64,000 bases of DNA, taken from positions 17,887,139 through 17,951,138 of the forward strand of contig NC_049993.1 of assembly GCF_000003815.2 (NCBI RefSeq), given 5' to 3'. Source of the stretch: Branchiostoma floridae (taxonomy: Eukaryota; Chordata; Leptocardii; Amphioxiformes; Branchiostomatidae). A program made the translations under genes and the position numbers. The notes beneath the pieces were generated by a model that had not been told where the DNA came from, did no database searches, and saw nothing but the letters and a program-made list of their open reading frames with translations. Below are positions 1 to 11,300 of the stretch, one piece after another (position 1 is the first letter of the stretch; every line of letters starts with the position of its first letter).

Positions 1-1100
1 TAGCAAGAGGATTTAGACTGATGTATGTATGACTCAGATAACCCTCCGTTACCTAAAGTTTATAGAAAATGTATGACTTGCTACTTTGACTTTGACTTTA
101 ACTTGATCTAGATCCACAATCAGCCTGGCATTTCTGTTGGCTATTCCTCCTATGGTCCTATCCATGAAGTACATTTGTACATCAATGGAAAATCACATGA
201 CAGACAGGGAAACTACATAACATCACACTAGACTAACTAATCCACATCAGTCATCTTGTAGGATTTGTACAGATTTATATCTGATAACCTTTCGACCTTA
301 GCTTATACGATCTAGAAAATTTATGACTTGCATGCCCAGTCTCAGTTATCTGGGAAGATTTAAACCAATCCATGTCAGAATGTCAGATATCTAAGAGGAT
401 ATGGACTTAATATCTGTATTACATGTAGATAGGTATTTCAATTATGCTGCTGAATTCATCAGTGTTTAGAGTTTATCTTTAAGGTATATAGAAAGACCGA
501 CGAATGCCTAATTACTACCTAAAGTCAGTGGCTAATGCTATGACCCAGTCTCAGTTATCTGTAAAGTTTAAGGTAAAATTTAAACTGATCCAAATTCAGA
601 ATTTCACGAGTTATTTGGGATGATTTGGACGTATGTCATCTGATAACCTTCAAATCCGTGGCGTATGGAAAGTCTTCATGATGACTTGCAATGATCCTGT
701 CTCGATTGTCTATTAAGATTTAAATCCATATCAGAACGTCAGTTACATGTATCCTGTTAGTGTGACAGTATATATAATATATCAGATTAACTTCCAACCT
801 TTCAAGTATAAAAAGTATCTGACTTTCGAGACCTAGTCTAAGTCTATCTGGGAAGATTTATACTACTCCATATCAGGACATCAGTTTATCCTTTAGGATT
901 TAAACTGATTATGTATCAGATGCCCTTCCAACCAGTGACATATAGAAAATCTCTGAATTTCCTGACCTAGTCTCAGTTTATCTGGGAAGATTTATACTAC
1001 TCCATATCAGGACATCAGTTTATCCTCTGGGATTTACACTGATTATGTATCAGACGCCCTTCTTACCAGTGACATATAGAAAATCTATGACTCGTCGCAG
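1..1100. repeat. Diverged tandem array, unit about 130-200 bp
   Basis: The phrase tctgggaagattta and its variants recur near 349, 558, 710, 845 and 978. Each is followed by a 'tccatatcag..catcag' stretch and a 'gacatatagaaaatctatgact' type stretch. The last two copies (about 835-960 and 965-1090) are the most alike. No coding content is visible. Confidence 0.6.
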
Positions 1101-1958
1101 ATAGAAGGCGTCGTGTGTCAGGGGAGGGGTGAAATATTTATCCTGATAGGTCTCAGGATGCCAGGAGGGACTGCTGATTGTTCTGGCTGATGTAAAAGCC
1201 ATTAAAATTTATTGGTTTCAGTTTGTTGGGTGATTTAGAGAGTGCTGTGGGGAGGATAGAGATAGATTAAGAGGTACTGTGGGATAGAGATGTGGCTGCA
1301 TGACCTGTGTGGGCAAAGTTGACATCTAATGTACTGCAAATTCATTTACTTTCACAGTGTTTATTTTGCTGTAGAAGAAATAAGCCAGGAGCTGGTTTCT
1401 GCAGTGTTTTAGATTTGCAGTTGAAACGATTCGGTAGTCTTTCAACGTAGACCTATTCCCATGATTTAATGTCTTGAAGACGTATTGGTGAGGTAGCCTT
1501 GAAAATTATGAAAATGAAACGACCACACACCATGGACATTTTATGATTTTTAGTAGTATGTAACGATGAACAAGAAACACAAAATTGGTGTGATTGATCG
1601 ACTATTGATTGATTGATGGACAAGTGACAAAAGATAATCAAAGGAAAGTAAAGAGCTAAAACTAATTGTTTCAACACACACACATAAAAAAAAGGGTTTC
1701 AGCTCTGTATTATGTTTGCCCAGTCCTGACCTATATATGTACAGAAACTTGGCAAGGGCCATTTCCTGAGGAAGGGGTGTTCATGTCAAGGGAAGTCAGA
1801 CTAGACCAAACATGCTCCATTGCTTTTGCTAGTCTCCTTGCATTAAGGAACATCATTAACATCAGGCAACCATATTACTAGGTAGAGTTGGTTATAGTTG
1901 GTTGTTTGGTTATTTGGTTGGTTGGTAGGTAGGTTGCTTGCTTGCTTGGTTACAGTTT

Positions 1959-2112
1959 TAACGAACGCTTGCAGATAGATGTGCAAAAGTTAGGTGTGAC
2001 GGATCCTTTGGTATAATATAACCAGCTGCTGCCGTGCCGCGTGCCTGCGAAGCTGGTGTGTTACGCGAAAGGGCGGTTATACGGGATATATTGATACAGA
2101 TACAGAAGTGAA
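1959..2112 (+). repeat. Dispersed repeat, also found inside genes D and E
   Basis: The block runs from acgaacgcttgcagatagat to gatacagatacagaag. The same block, reverse-complemented, lies at about 49341-49482 and 57002-57140 between the collagen and lectin exons of two lectin genes. It is probably a short non-autonomous element. No coding potential. Confidence 0.6.
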
Positions 2113-2264
2113 GAAGTTTTGAGCAGGTCGCTAAATCTATTTTTGGGTACTGGCCCTTGCCATTTGATGAAGCTGCCATCAGAAAGCCAATATCATGTGG
2201 CCTGTGGTATACTGGCAAAGTGCCTTTTCCTCTAAGTCTAACAGTATGAAGACAAGTATGCCAG

Positions 2265-4345
2265 TGTCAGGATGGGAGCATGGTGTCTACTGGAGCAGTA
2301 GATTGAACTAATAACTCACTTCCTAACATTTAAACGGTTTACATTTATAAGGAACCTTCCTCAAGGCTACCTGCTGACTTTAAAGAAGCAAGAAAGCTTC
2401 TGAAAAAAGTTGGCCGGTGCATATTTTGGAAAAAGCCTGGATGTTAAACAAAATCACATGTGAAAAGAGTTTTTAAACATCAAATTACTGAATTGGTCTG
2501 TCTTCTATTAAAAAAACATTACATGACATTTGTCTAACAAAGACAAAAAAATGCTATCTGCACCCAGCACCTTAGACCGCTCGGCCATGCTGACTCGATT
2601 ATGTCACAGATGTATAGAAGGGCTATTAGAAGGGTTTGGTTAAATTGACCGGTCCATGCATCCATCCATGCATTCAAATGAACGGTTGAACGAAACATTT
2701 CTGTCGATTCAAAGACTTAGTACATATCTGAATAAAAACCTGATGGGATTTAACTTAAAGTCTAATTCTCATTCTGAGGAGAAAGTTAGTTCAGCTTTTC
2801 TTCAGCCCTCTTTTATCTTGCTCAAACATTCACAGAGCAACAACAAAGGAATTGAATTAATTTGGCCCATGGAATGAAGAGAAGTGGCAGGATGGGAGGA
2901 TGATGCCTACTGAAGCAGCAAAATTGAACTGATAACTCACTATCTCACAGAGGGTTGGTTTACACTTATCAGAACTTTCCCTAGGCCACACCAATTTAAT
3001 TTCTTGGTTCACGGATTCGCTCGCTCCTATTTTTTGGAAAATAAAATAAAAATAGAAATTACCACTCAGCAAATTTTCACCATTAATGAAACCATTCACC
3101 AACTTTCTGGTGTAGCAAATTGGCCTTTATATTATAAGCTCCTTAAAGTGTGGGTACAGGTGCTGTTACTGTATAATAATAGTGTTTTTGTACTTTTTTC
3201 AAGCTGAAAACTTTTTTTCTTTATGTTTTGGATTAGCCCTTACCTTTACCCCAACGATTTTACAATTTTTATTTTTATTTTGCCCTCTCGCTCCATATTT
3301 TTTAGGAAAAAATCCGTGAACCAAGAAATCAAATTGGTGTGGCCTAAGGACCCATATTTAAGTTCTTGAAAATAAAAAAAAGATAGTCGCAAACCAGGAA
3401 GACATCGGAATAAAAACTGAGGGGAAAGTTTAATTCTCACTTTGAGGAGAAAGTCAGATTCTGAGTTTTCTCCCTTCTCTTAATTAGCCAGCATTTTTCT
3501 TAGTAGATATTTGCTTAGAATTTGATAAGAGAACCCAGGAATTGAACTGGCCTGGCCTCATGGCATGAAGACAGGTGTGTCAGAGGGAAGATAGGAGGAT
3601 GGTGTTCACTGGAGCAGCAGATTGGGCTGATAACTCACTTCCTCAGCAAGTTCTTACATCTTCATCAGGAGGTAACCCTAAGGCCATATGTACACCAATT
3701 TAGATTCTTGGATTTATAAAAATTAGCTGGAATATAAGGCAGTGTCAAAGGGAAAAGTCAAAGTATAGAATGGTTCATAACTATACTGTTTCTAGTTCTG
3801 AAAATAAATACAGATAGGGGGACCTCCACAACAATTTTCGCTTAAGTCAGAAGAGTCTAAGTCTTAATATATATTTTCCTATGAATCATAAGAAATAAGA
3901 AAAAGGCTGCCTATACCTTGCGGAAAAGAGTATGCAGAACCTTAATATAGTCAGCACTCAGATTTTGTACTTAGGGTATCCAAGAACAACTGACATGTGT
4001 TAATTTTTCCTAACAGTTGGGAGATATATAGGTCAAAAACAGGATGGGAGGATGATGTTTACTGGAGAGGTAGATTGAGCTGATAACTCACTTCCTCAGC
4101 CTGAGGTTTGGCATAGTTCTGCATTATTAGGAAAGTATCCCTAAGGCTTAGAGTCAAGTTTTCCTTCCAGCGCTTTGTTTTCTTCTTGTACAAGAACCAC
4201 TAAAATGATTCGTGCATGTATGGCCTAACACTTTGGGAGATAAATAGGCCAAAGACAGGATGGGAGGGTGATGTTTACTGGAGAGGTAGATTGGGCTGAT
4301 AACTCACTTCCTCAGCCTGAGGTTTGGCATAGGAAGTAGCATGGA
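2265..4345 (+). repeat. Five interspersed copies of a ~100-bp repeat
   Basis: Copies begin near 2267, 2888, 3583, 4040 and 4256. Each starts with 'aggatgggaggatg' or close to it, followed by 'ctactggag..gtagattg' and 'tgataactcacttcctca'. The last two copies are almost identical. They are separated by unrelated sequence, so this is a local dispersed family and not a strict tandem array. Confidence 0.65.
2978..3346. mobile_element. MITE with ~38-bp terminal inverted repeats
   Basis: The left end at about 2981 (taggccacaccaatttaatt...) is matched in reverse complement by the right end at about 3308-3346 (...aaattggtgtggccta). A relative with the same ends sits at about 12637-13062, and single ends resembling it occur near 3692 and 6680. 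Confidence 0.7.
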
Positions 4346-4422
4346 GGTGTGACTGGCTCTGATAATGGGAAAGCAAGCAAATGATGCCATTATCTGTAAG
4401 CAGATGGGTGACATTCTGTACC

Positions 4423-4576
4423 CTCCAAGCAGAGGTTGGTGGGGAAAAATCGTGACCTTTTCCTTTCATCAGTGTTTTTTTTTTTTTTATCCACCACCAA
4501 TGCCGATTGAAAAAAAAAACGGATGAAAGGAAAATGTCACAATTTTTCCCACCAATCTCTGCTTGGAGAGTAGACT
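4423..4576. mobile_element. Small foldback MITE (family with 'ctccaagcagaggtt' ends)
   Basis: Sequence from about 4425 (ctccaagcagaggttggtgg) reappears in reverse complement ending at about 4573 (ctctgcttggagagtag), so almost the whole element folds back on itself. Elements with the same ends lie at about 40286-40498 and 41062-41257, beside and near gene C. Confidence 0.7.
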
Positions 4577-4894
4577 TTTTGTATGTCTAGGCAGACAGAC
4601 AAAAAACTGCACCACAAATACTGTTCATACGGTCTCATCCATGCATTACTCAGAGAGGGTACTGAGTAAAAGAGTACCGACCCAAAAGTAAACGATTGCA
4701 TGAACATGTTAGAAATTCCCTTGTAGCCTTAGTTATTTTAAACATTAGATTGGTAAAAGTTTGTTTGTAACTGAAGAAATCAGCAGGTAAAGTTTGGCAG
4801 CTGCACACTAGGTAGGAGGAACAGTCCTGGTTTTTTTGTGATATTATGTGTCTTTGACGTACTGTAAACCTCATTTGTCAAGTTAGTTTCTTAT

Positions 4895-5294
4895 CTGATG
4901 CTAAAGCGCCCTCCTTCTGTTTGTATGCAAACTGCATTTTTAACTGGCACAGAACCAGCAAAACATTACCACCAGCATTACATACAGTCCAACTCACAGT
5001 TTACAGGAACTTGTGGCGCAGTTCTGAGCAAAATATGTACTCAAGCTCCCTCATTCTGTTGGTTCACAAACTGCAGGTTTAACTGTGGCACAGGACCGGC
5101 AAACATCACAACCAACAGCACAGTCCAGTTGGGCAAGTGGCACAAACTCACAGTCTAAAAATCTGAAGAAAAACTGTACTTAAGCTCTCTCTTCCTGTTT
5201 GTTCACCAACTGCAGGTTCAACTGCGGCACAGGACCGGCAAACATTACAACCAACAGCACAGTACAGCTCGGCAAGTGGCACAAACTCACAGTC
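4895..5294 (+). repeat. Three tandem copies of the LG1 exon start with its acceptor
   Basis: An intron-acceptor-exon unit of about 138-141 bp occurs three times. The exon-like part starts near 4933 (decayed, acceptor lost), near 5076 (acceptor tgcag kept, but a stop follows after the HKLTV codons) and at 5216 (the intact exon). Only the third copy keeps an open frame through to a donor. Confidence 0.75.
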
Positions 5295-5360
5295 TACAGA
5301 AACAGATGGAATGGCTGGGTCAGTTTGGACAACAAAGACACTGTGCACGGAAGAGCTAAG
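5216..5360 (+). CDS. EGFLAM: EGFLAM exon: second half of LG1
   Basis: Acceptor tgcag ends at 5215; donor gtgagc starts at 5361. It begins with the third base of an Arg codon and ends on a full Lys codon. It contains RFNCGTG, two NxT sequons (NIT, NST) and GKWHKLTVYRN, a standard LG strand pattern. Confidence 0.9.
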
Positions 5361-8300
5361 GTGAGCTATGTACTGAACCGTATGATCAGAAAGTCTATAT
5401 CAGTCTATGAAAGTCTACATTTGATGTTCTAATATGCTTTTGCCCGTACATATTGTTGTATTTCCTGTCCCTGGTGCTGAACAACATCCATACACAGGTA
5501 AACATACCTGTCCCTGGCACTGAATTCTGTCAAATGCAAACATACCTGTCCTTGGTGCTGAACACCGTCCACACACACACACACACACACACACAGGTAA
5601 ACACACCTGTCCCTGGTGCTCAACACCATCCACACACAGGTAAACACACCTGTCCTTGGTGCTCTACACCATCCACACACCTGTCCTTGGTGCTGAACAC
5701 CTTCCACACACGGGCAAACACACCTGTCCCTGGTTCTGAACATTATTCACATACAGATTAACATAGTTTAAATGTTCCTGGTGTTGAATGCCATCCACAC
5801 GCAGGTAATAGCCAAAATAACATTAAAAGTTTCCAAATTTTGACTGATTTTTATCTGCACCCCCAGGGCCTGTATCATGGTATCACCTTCCGGCTTCCCT
5901 TATACCTGGGTGGAGTGCCAGATCTTGGACTAGTACAAGAGCACACAGGGGTGGCAGAGGGCTTCAAGGGTTGTGTGCAGAAGCTTATTGTGAACAAGGA
6001 GAGATACAACATGCGGCCTCAGCCTTATGGAAAGGCAGTGTCTGGGATCAACGTTGGTATGATCATCTTTTTTTATTGGAGGAAACACTTGCTTAATTTT
6101 TTCTGGAGTGGATTTTTCCATCCCGACCTCTTGCTAAACTTTTCCTTTTAAAGATGCCCAAAATACGAGTAAATTAATAAAAAAAAGGATGAGACCTTAT
6201 TTCTTTGCTTCTGATTATTTATCAATTTGCTCATTTACTAATATGCTTTTCCACAACAGTGTATGGTATGGGAAAACAGATGGTCCTTGTCAAAGTCACC
6301 CTTTCAAGGTCACCATACCGATACAGTCATACAAAAGCTATTCTTTTTCTAATGTGTATAAAATGTTGTGTGCATAGTTTGTGTGCTTATTTTTGTATTA
6401 CTATTTTCTTTGGGTTGCATACCTGAAATAAAGAATTCATTCATTTGTATCCAATACATATTGTTGTATAGGGGAGTGCAGCGAGGGAGTTTGTAACTAC
6501 GTTTACTGCCGGAACGGAGGCAAGTGTGTGGCTGGGTCAGCTGACTCCCACCTCTGCCTTTGCCCCCTGGGATTTACAGGGACCAGCTGTGAACAGGGTA
6601 AGTTTGTGTCACAGTCAGCTTCTTGATGACTGCCTGTGAACAGGGTAAGTCTTGGTGATAGTTAGGTTTTGTATAAGGCTACACCAACTTTATTTTATTT
6701 TATTTAATTGTTCTCTAAATATAGGATACACTTCTGATTAGCACTGCAGCATCTGTTTTTGATTTTTTTGCTTTGACTTGCCAGATAGTGGAGTTTCACT
6801 AGGTTGATTTTGATATGCTAACGTCCATTTGAGATCCCAAATCTTCTGACAGAGATAAAATAAAACAAGAAAATCAACAATCTTAAGTTATATTTCAGTT
6901 GATCAATAGGGATTCCATTTGTGAAAACATTTAAAGAAGCAAAATTTATCTTTTGTTGTAATCAAGTATGAATTAAGGATTAATGACCCACCCCGAGGTG
7001 AATATGGTGTCATAACGCCTTGCTATAACTACCTCATTAAACCATATGTTTTATGTGTGGGACTCCTGTATGTGGGACCGCGTGGCACGATCGGGAGCGC
7101 GTTGGTCTCAGGCCCGAGAGGTCCCGGGTTCAAATCCGCTTGCCGTGTCACCGATCTTGTGCCCTTGGGAAAGGCACTTTACACGACTTTCCTCACCTAA
7201 CTCAGGTGTAAATGAGTACATAGCTTCGGCTAGTGGCAGTGACAGGCCTTTGTTGTGGTGACAGGCCATAGGGGCATGTTCGGGCATGACGCACCCGCCA
7301 TGACACACGAGTCAGGGGTAGGAGGAACCCCTTACATCCTTGGTCGGAAGTCCTCCTAGGAGACGGAAACTCCAAATAACAAACCTGCATCTGCTGGGGC
7401 CGTCTTACACGTTGCAAACAATTGCCCCTGTAGGACTTAGTGCGCCAGTGGACGAGAGGGTGGTGGAGAAGGAAGTGCACACCCCTCCTTCACCTTAAAA
7501 AGTGCAGGCCAGGCAGACGGGTCGCCTTAAACCCACCCTGTCTGCCTACCATTGTCTTCCGAGACAGACGGATGCCAAAACAAAATAGCAAAGGACCAGG
7601 CGTTATGACACCATATACACCGAGGAACAGGCGGGTCATTAACGTTATTATCATATAGCCTACCCAAACTTGCAAACTCCTGTATGACGCAAAGATCCCT
7701 TGGTACTATACGTGTGAATTCCTTTGTCGAATTTCTGAAAATTCACGTTTGTTCTCTGGTACATACATTTGTTAGGAGATCACAGATTGCATTTTGAAAC
7801 CAAAATTTCCCAGAAAATATTCGAAACATTGCAGTCTTGGTATATGCTAAACCTTTTCAAACTCTTTTTTCTTCCAGACCTGGACCTCAGCATCCCCTTC
7901 TTCAACTCCTCCCGCTCTGCCTACTCGGCCTACCCGTCTCTCACCACCAAGTTCCTGTCCTTCATCGAGATCGAGGTGGTCTTCAGGCCGGCCGCGAGGA
8001 ACGGAGTTCTTCTGTACACAGCCCTGCGGACAGATGGCACCGGGGATTTCCTGTCTCTGGTGCTGGACCATGGGTTCCTAGAGTTCAGGTTTGACTGTGG
8101 GACCGGACCAGCTATTATCAGGTGGGTTTAAGGTTTAAAAGTTTATTTTCTTGAAGAAAATGGGTAGAAAAAAAGGTAAAAATGTAGCAACAGTGAGAAC
8201 AGAGGCCCGGGGATTTCCTGTCACTGGTGCTGGATCATGGGTTCCTGGAGTTCAGGTTTGACTGTGGGACTGGACCGGCTATTATAAGGTGGGTAAAAGA

Positions 8301-11300
8301 TGAAAGGTTATTCCCAGGTTTCCTGACATTCTATATTATGGTGAAAGTAGAAATCCAATTTGGAGTTCTGGAGATTTCCTCTCGCTTTTTCTGGACCCTG
8401 GCTTCCTGGAGTTCAGATTTGAATGTGGAACTGGCCCAGGTGGGTAAAAGATGAGAGGTTATTCCCCTGGTTTCCTGACATTCTAGATTAATGTGAAAGC
8501 AGAAATCTAGGAAACGTTCTGGGGATTTCCTCTAGCTGGTGCTGGATCATGGTTTCCTAGAGTTCAGGTTTGACTGTGGGACTGGACCGGCTATTATAAG
8601 GTGAGTTTATTTCGTTGGTTTGCAGATATCGTATTAAGTAAAATCTAGTTACAAGTGTAAACAGAAGTGTTCAGAACCGGGGATTTTCCTGTCTCTGGTG
8701 CTGGATCATGGGTTTCTGGAGTTCAGGTTTGACTGTGGGACTGGACCAGCTATTATCAGGTGGGTTTAAGGTTTGAAAGTTTATGTCCTTCGTTTTCGGA
8801 TATTCTAAAGTGAAGAAAATGGGTAGAAAAAAGGTAAAAATGTAGGAATAGTGCAGATAGATGGAACAGGGGTTTCCTGTCACTGGTGCTGGATCATGGG
8901 TTTCTGGAGTTCAGGTTTGACTGTGGAACCGGACCAGCTATTATCAGGTGGGTTTAAGGTTTGAAAGTTTATGTCCTTCGTTTTCGGATATTCTAAAGTG
9001 AAGAAAATGGGTAGAAAAAAGGTAAAAATGTAGGAATAGTGCAGATAGATGGAACAGGGGTTTCCTGTCACTGGTGCTGGATCATGGTTTCCAGGAGTTC
9101 AGGTTTGACTGTGGGACTGGACCGGCTATTATAAGGTGGGTTTAAGGTTTAAAAGTTTATGTCCTTCGTTTTCGGATATTCTAAAGTGAAGAAAATGGGT
9201 AGAAAAAAGGTAAGAATGTAGCAAAAGTGAGAACCGAGGCCCGGGGATTTCCTGTTCAGGTTTGACTGTGGGACTGGCCCAGCTATTATAAGGTGGGTTT
9301 AAACTAGAGTTCATTTCCTTGGTTTGTAGATAAACTAAAGTAAAAATGTAGTGTAAAAATATAGTGTAAATCAAGTGTAAACAGAAGTGTCCAGAACCAG
9401 GGAGATATCCTGTCACTGGTGCTGGACCATGGTTTCCAGGAGTTCAGGTTTGACTGTGGGACTGGCCCAGCTATTATAAGGTGGGTTTAAATTAGAGTTC
9501 ATTTCCTTGGTTTGCAGATAAACTAAAGTAAAAATGTAGTGTTAATCTAGTGTAAAGATATAGTGTAAATCAAGTGTAAACAGAAGTGTCCAGAACCAGC
9601 GAGATTTCCTGTCTCTGGTGCTGGACCATGGCTTGCTGGAGTTCAGGTTTGACTGTGGGACCGGACCGGCTATTATCAGGTGGGTTTAAGGTTTAAAAGT
9701 TTCTTTCCTTGGTTTTCGGATATTCTAAATTGAAGAAAATGGGTAGAAAAAAGATAAAAATGTAGCAACAGAGAGAACAGAGGCCCAGGGATTTTCCTGT
9801 CTCTGGTGCCGGACCATGGATTCTTGAGTTCAGGTTTGACTGTGGCCTGTGGGACCGGACCAGCTATTATAAGGTGGGTTTAAGGTTTAAAAGTTTATGT
9901 CCTTCGTTTTCGGATATTCTAAAGTGAAGAAAATGTGTAGAAAAAAGGTAAGAATGTAGCAATAGTGAGGACAGAGGCCCGGGGATTTCCTGTCTCTGGT
10001 GCTGGATCATGGCTTTCTGGAGTTAAGGTTTAACTGTGGGACTGGACCAGCTATTATCATGTGGGTTACAAATGTTGAATGATAAAGATGTTGAATGATA
10101 AAGATGTTGAAGGCTAGCTAGATAGGGAGCAACTGCAAATCAATGTTTTTCAAATTATTTAAAGAGTTCAAAGCGCCAGAATCTTGTTAAAGTTGACACT
10201 AGATCTACATAGTGGTGAAAAATATGTATAGAATTTCTTCAATCTTGATGCTTCTTACAAAGTTCTTTTGTAATGGAATAAACTTGCCCAGAAAAAAACT
10301 GCAACATTAATCAATTTTTTTAAAAAGCTACTGCCCAACTAACTTACTAATAGTAATGTTGTTCTCTGTGATGGTACTTTTTAAAACATTTTATGTTTTC
10401 ATACTTGCAGTTAGAGAAATAAAAGAAAGGATTCTGTACTTATTACATAGCTTATTCTAATAATTATTATTGACTCTCTCTATCTCTCCTACAGGAGTGC
10501 GGAGCCTGTGACTATGGGTGAGTGGCACAGAGTCGTCCTGTCCAGAACAGCACGGGACGGACTCATGACGGTCGACTACAACCCCCCTGTCTCAGGAACA
10601 GCGGAGGGGGGGTTCTCCCAGATCAGCTTCATCACCCCCCTGTACGTTGGGGGGGTGGCTGATTACGAGGAGGTGGCTAAATACTCGGGAGTGTACGAAC
10701 CATTCCACGGAGATATACAAAAGGTACAGGCTTTGTCTCAGCAACCACTTGAAGGACTAGGAAAAATGGTTGAGGAACAAGTGTGATTGATCCAAACAAG
10801 GGGGTTGTAACAAGGGGTGGGTACTGGTACAGAAAAATTGGGTACAGGTACGGTCTAGGTCCAGAGGATCGGGTCCCAGTCCAGACTTGAACCTGGACCT
10901 AATTGTTTGTGAAAACTTTTAAATGGGATTTGCTCAAAAGAGTGGACCGACTTGCGACTATCTGATGTCCATTGGCATTTCAAAACCCTGTCTTCATGTT
11001 AAGTCTGTAGAAATTTGGTCCCCATGTCTACTAAACATTATCTACTCTACTTTGCACTTGTTATTTTCTTGAACCCATAAGTGCCAAAATATGTAGACCC
11101 CTTCTGATATGATGTATAATCTGATCATTTCCTACTTGGTCCAAAATCCATTCCACTGATATATGTCAGGTCCGGTTTTGTCGGACCAGCAAAAATGGTT
11201 TTGTGCCTGTACATCTTACCGATACCCCACCCTAGTCTTTACTGTATAGAATTGGATGAGACAGTTTCAATGTGACCTATGACTATGTAGAGATAGTTGG

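Larger units (their letters stand above)
1101..4890. other. Non-coding stretch upstream of the first supported EGFLAM exon
   Basis: No exon with convincing splice sites or homology was found. It should be intron or 5' flank of EGFLAM, because the first exon seen (5216) starts inside LG1 and the FN3, EGF and first half of LG1 must lie upstream. The stretch holds the dispersed repeats listed separately and an ATTG-type simple repeat near 1605-1618. Confidence 0.5.

Noticed and set aside
5429-5761. Open frames of about 100 codons on both strands across the intronic minisatellite
   Set aside because: Produced by the regular repeat unit; cysteine- or histidine-rich low-complexity peptides without a family.
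7075-7160. Functional tRNA genes at 7.1, 37.3, 50.6, 55.7, 58.3 and 63.7 kb
   Set aside because: A- and B-box-like words are present, but clean acceptor stems and anticodon arms are not, and the same non-tRNA tails follow each copy. They are SINE heads.
7046-7660. Several open frames of 60-90 codons around the SINE in the EGFLAM intron
   Set aside because: They lie inside an inverted-repeat element with a tRNA-like core, on both strands, without homology to any protein I know.
8206-10061. The repeated LG2 exon fragments as true alternative exons
   Set aside because: They have donors but no proper acceptors and several contain frameshifts. Kept as a repeat array unless transcripts show otherwise.
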